Assembly: GCA_023450085.1 (NCBI GenBank)
Contig: JAEXHI010000030.1
Coordinates: 496,001-560,000 of the forward strand
DNA length: 64,000 nucleotides
Direction: 5' to 3'
Source of the DNA: Bacteroidota bacterium
Lineage (GTDB): Bacteria; Bacteroidota; Bacteroidia; Sphingobacteriales; Sphingobacteriaceae
Positions 61,477 to 64,000 of this stretch are shown here, one piece after another; the stretch's first letter is position 1, and every line of letters begins with the position of its first letter. The notes under the pieces are model-generated. The model saw only the letters and a program-made list of their open reading frames with translations. It ran no database searches and was not told the origin of the DNA. The position numbers and the translations under genes are program-made.

Positions 61477-62613
61477 ATGGCCATGAATTCTATTTCAAGA
61501 TTACGTTATTTTCTTTACTTATCCATATTAATTGTTGGATGTACTACTGGAAAAAATGCCTTGCAAAAAGGTGATTACGACGCCGCAGTTTCTAAAGCGG
61601 TTGACCGATTAAGAAGCTCGCCACAAAATAAAGAAGCCATGCAGGTTTTGCCGGAAGCGTTTGATTTGGCCATTAAAACACATTTAAGGAAAATTGATGA
61701 AGCTAAAGTTTCAGCTGATGCCCTGAAATGGGAAAATATCATGTATCGTTACCAAAAAATTAACCAGTTGAGCGATGAAGTAAATGCTTGTCCAAGCTGT
61801 TTGAATTTGGTGCCTAATCCACCAAAATATGTCAAAGAATTTGAAGACTCGAGATATAGGGCAGCAGAGGCGCGTTATTTACTAGGAGAACGCTCGTTGA
61901 GAGAAAATAACCGCCAAAGTGCAAAGGTAGCTTATCAGCATTTTGTGAAAGCGCAAAGCTTATATCCATCCTTAAAAGGAGTGAAGGAAAAGATTGACGA
62001 TGCTTATTGGGCAGCAGTGCTAAAAGTGGTAGTTCAGCCAGCAATTATTAATAGCAATACTTATAGGTTAAGCAATCAATACTTTCAGGAACAAATAGCC
62101 AATTATCTTGCTACCTATAAAGGAAATACCTTTGTAAGGTTTTATTCTGAAGAAGAAGCCGCAACGCAAAAGATAAGACCGGACCAATTGGTAGAATTAC
62201 ATTTTGATGATTTCATTGTTGGTCAAACCTATGTGAAAGAAAGGGTAGAAAAGCTACAAAGAGACAGTGTGGTTATTGGAGAGAATAGACGTGGCAAAAT
62301 TTACGGAACCGTTAAGGCCACTTACAGCGTTTTTGAAAAGCAAGTTTCTTCTTCTGGGTTGTTGAACTTTGCCGTAGTAGATTTAAGTACCAATAAACTT
62401 TTGCGTAATCAGAAGATAGCTGGTACTTACGTTTGGAAAGATTATTGGGCTTCATTTAGAGGGGATGAACGCGCATTAGATAGGCAGCAATTGGCACTTA
62501 CTAGAAAAAGAGAAGTAATGCCTCCGCCCCCAGGTAATTTATTTGTAGAGTTTACCAAGCCAATTTATGCGCAATTGGTAGATCATATTACTTCGTTTTA
62601 TAGCAGGTATTAG
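61477..62613 (+). CDS. Hypothetical lipoprotein with TPR-like helices
   Basis: A 378-residue lipoprotein. The signal MAMNSISRLRYFLYLSILIV is followed by GCTTGK, a lipobox with Cys near residue 22; a second Met at 61483 is an alternative start. Residues about 30-190 are helical with TPR-like pairs (KGDYDAAVSKAVDRLRSSPQ, ARYLLGERSLRENNRQSAKVAYQHFVKAQSLYP). The C-terminal half is beta-rich. Two cysteines lie close together in VNACPSCLN. I recognise no named family; a Sphingobacteriaceae outer-membrane assembly or envelope lipoprotein is a guess. It is monocistronic. Confidence 0.78.
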   Translation: MAMNSISRLRYFLYLSILIVGCTTGKNALQKGDYDAAVSKAVDRLRSSPQNKEAMQVLPEAFDLAIKTHLRKIDEAKVSADALKWENIMYRYQKINQLSDEVNACPSCLNLVPNPPKYVKEFEDSRYRAAEARYLLGERSLRENNRQSAKVAYQHFVKAQSLYPSLKGVKEKIDDAYWAAVLKVVVQPAIINSNTYRLSNQYFQEQIANYLATYKGNTFVRFYSEEEAATQKIRPDQLVELHFDDFIVGQTYVKERVEKLQRDSVVIGENRRGKIYGTVKATYSVFEKQVSSSGLLNFAVVDLSTNKLLRNQKIAGTYVWKDYWASFRGDERALDRQQLALTRKREVMPPPPGNLFVEFTKPIYAQLVDHITSFYSRY

Positions 62614-62730
62614 TTTAATTTTGAATGATTAAATGTTGAATGACTGAATAAGCGAAGAAAGATCGATTCCTGCTAGTGGACAGTTAACCAGTTAAACAAC
62701 TTCAACAGTTAACCTTCCTTCCAAAACAAT

Positions 62731-62784
62731 ATGACAATAAAACAATTACTCCCTAGTCAATTATTGTTAATATTGCAGCGATGA
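62731..62784 (+). CDS. Possible 17-codon upstream ORF
   Basis: A short frame (MTIKQLLPSQLLLILQR) whose TGA overlaps the ATG of the gene at 62781 as ATGA. Such an overlap is typical of translational coupling. The peptide may be a leader without its own function, or coincidence; there is no other evidence. Confidence 0.25.
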   Translation: MTIKQLLPSQLLLILQR

Positions 62785-63743
62785 ACCATAGTCTTTATAA
62801 TCCTTTTAAAACGTTCGATTTTAGAAACGACAAATGCTTTTTGAGCGGTAGTTCAACTTCGCCTTTGGCTGTTCGTGTATTGCCCGATTGGCTGTTAAAT
62901 ATGGCTAAGCTTACAGGGGAAGAGCAGATTAAACTGTTGGATGAAAGTATTAGAACTTATAAGAGTTTAGTAGTTCCTGCTAGCGCCGAAATTTATACGG
63001 AAAGTATCTTGCCTTTAGAACAAAGGATAGAAAATGCTTTTGAACAAGGATACAAAGGAGTTTCTGTTTTGCCAGAAATAGATCTGTTTCATTGGGTAGG
63101 CAAATTGATGTACAGCTTTTTGTATATAGAGATGCAAGGAGCAATACGCTTAAAGCAGTTGAGTGGCGATGGCATGAACATGTCGCAAGGCTTGATGCAC
63201 AAGTTTGGCAACCTGCATTTAATGTTGCAAGGCATTTTTACGGAGGTAGAATTTGAAGAGTTTAAGCCTTGGTCAATTGTAGTAGTTCCTTTAGAAAACA
63301 CAGAGACCGCATTTAGCTTTCGAGATGAAATTAATACCCTTATCTTCTCCCTAAAGTTTAAAGATTTTGGAATTGTGGCCTGTTTACAGGATAATGGGAC
63401 CAATAAAAGATATCATCAGCAACTGCTAGATTTTATTAAGGATAAACCATTAACCGACCAGCAATTTGAAGAGTTGGCAGCACGCTTCTTTTATTCGGCA
63501 TATTTGTTTAACCGCTTGCCAGAATACAATGTAATTGAAGCAAATGGTGTCGCTTATATCGATCCAATGCCTTTACGTGGAATTCAAAACAAGCCTATTT
63601 TTGATGAATGGCAGCACAAAACCTATGCACAGGTTCTTGAAAATTTCTGGAAACCTTATGGCTTTACTTTGTTTGAAATCATTAAAGACCCAAGAGCACC
63701 ATTAAGCTTTTTTGAACAACCTTTATTGCCAGATGCGGGATAG
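62781..63743 (+). CDS. Conserved hypothetical protein
   Basis: A 320-residue protein I do not recognise. It has no signal peptide and no membrane helix, so it is probably cytoplasmic. The first 40 residues include KCFLSGSSTSPLAVRVLPDWLL. A mainly helical body follows, with KLMYSFLYIEMQGAIRLKQL and LMHKFGNLHLMLQGIF, then a beta-rich section (WSIVVVPLENTETAFSF, FGIVACLQDNG). The 3' end overlaps the opposed rhomboid gene by 21 bp. An upstream mini-frame overlaps its start. No function is proposed. Confidence 0.7.
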   Translation: MNHSLYNPFKTFDFRNDKCFLSGSSTSPLAVRVLPDWLLNMAKLTGEEQIKLLDESIRTYKSLVVPASAEIYTESILPLEQRIENAFEQGYKGVSVLPEIDLFHWVGKLMYSFLYIEMQGAIRLKQLSGDGMNMSQGLMHKFGNLHLMLQGIFTEVEFEEFKPWSIVVVPLENTETAFSFRDEINTLIFSLKFKDFGIVACLQDNGTNKRYHQQLLDFIKDKPLTDQQFEELAARFFYSAYLFNRLPEYNVIEANGVAYIDPMPLRGIQNKPIFDEWQHKTYAQVLENFWKPYGFTLFEIIKDPRAPLSFFEQPLLPDAG

Positions 63744-64000
63744 CTGATTTAAAAAATGCGTAATCACCCCAGGGACAAGAACTACCGTTAAAATTAAGCC
63801 AGATAATGCCCCAAAAAAGTGCGCATCGTGGTTAATATGATCTCTGGAGTTTTTGGACATGTACATGCAATAAGCAAGGTAAAGTACACCGAACAAAATA
63901 GCTGGCATAGGAATGAACATCACCAAAATGAGGTTTAACGGATCAAACAGAATGTAGCTGAAAAGCACGGCACTAATGGCTCCAGAAGCTCCTAAACTGC
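63723..64000 (-). CDS. Rhomboid family intramembrane serine protease (C-terminal part)
   Basis: The minus-strand frame is open to the window edge, so the 5' part of the gene lies beyond 64000. The visible about 91 residues include LGASGAISAVLFSYI, the catalytic-serine motif GxSG in the membrane, and NHDAHFFGALSGLILTVVL, which carries the catalytic His before GxxxG. The partly hydrophilic loop MSKNSRDHINHD separates the last helices. These two residues make the Ser-His dyad of an active rhomboid that cuts membrane proteins. Its end overlaps the opposed hypothetical gene by 21 bp. Confidence 0.9.
   Translation of the reverse strand, partial: SLGASGAISAVLFSYILFDPLNLILVMFIPMPAILFGVLYLAYCMYMSKNSRDHINHDAHFFGALSGLILTVVLVPGVITHFLNQLSRIWQ

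Overview
The window looks like chromosomal DNA of a Bacteroidota bacterium of the Sphingobacteriaceae, probably Pedobacter or a close relative. The signs are AT-rich sequence, SusC/SusD and Oar-type TonB-dependent receptors, a FecR/ECF sigma pair, a type IX secretion tail on a subtilase, promoters of the Bacteroidota TTTG/TAnnTTTG type, and weak or absent Shine-Dalgarno sequences. The genus is an inference from gene style, not a search result.

Layout. 1-4.8 kb: three exported peptidases on the minus strand (M61, M28 and a tricorn-like S41 that runs off the edge). 5-7.7 kb: a GMC oxidoreductase with its gluconate-dehydrogenase-subunit-3 partner, preceded by a 168-bp imperfect palindrome. 7.7-8.7 kb: a small membrane protein between copies of an intergenic repeat. 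8.7-11.7 kb: trpE-trpG-trpC on the minus strand, led by a complete attenuator (promoter, Trp-containing leader peptide, terminator). 11.8-19.8 kb: a four-helix membrane protein, an Oar-like receptor, two lipoproteins, a secreted subtilase, and a decayed second copy of the first lipoprotein gene. 19.9-33.9 kb: a glycan-utilisation locus (ECF sigma, MFS porter, ROK kinase, YetA/PcRGLX-like lyase, FecR, SusC, SusD, PIG-L deacetylase). 34.2-38.6 kb: two amidohydrolase-family genes in which only one of three modules keeps the HxH metal motif. 38.7-40 kb: a two-gene unit with an HTTM-like membrane protein.

40.0-40.6 kb, minus strand: the most unusual feature. Two tandem tRNA-like RNAs have 7-bp acceptor stems, class II D-arms, normal T-arms and very large variable arms (41 and 73 nt). 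They share an identical odd anticodon arm (nominal GUC), and a promoter-like box and a terminator bracket them. Compensatory changes in the acceptor stem and variable arm show that the fold is maintained.

41.2-55.3 kb: an exopolysaccharide locus. It has a response regulator, a sugar-phosphate transferase fused to a receiver-like domain, a short TolC-like protein, a Wzc-like chain-length protein without a Walker A motif, a Wzy polymerase, a Wzx flippase and seven glycosyltransferases, two of them a tandem GT32 pair. A Fic gene broken by a one-base frameshift sits inside it. 55.3-64 kb: housekeeping genes (alpha/beta hydrolase, OsmC, SnoaL-like, ClpS, FabH-like KAS III, Smr protein, dipeptide epimerase, lipoprotein, hypothetical, partial rhomboid protease).

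I see no CRISPR array, prophage, transposase or rRNA. Palindromic REP/MITE-like elements recur in the first 12 kb.
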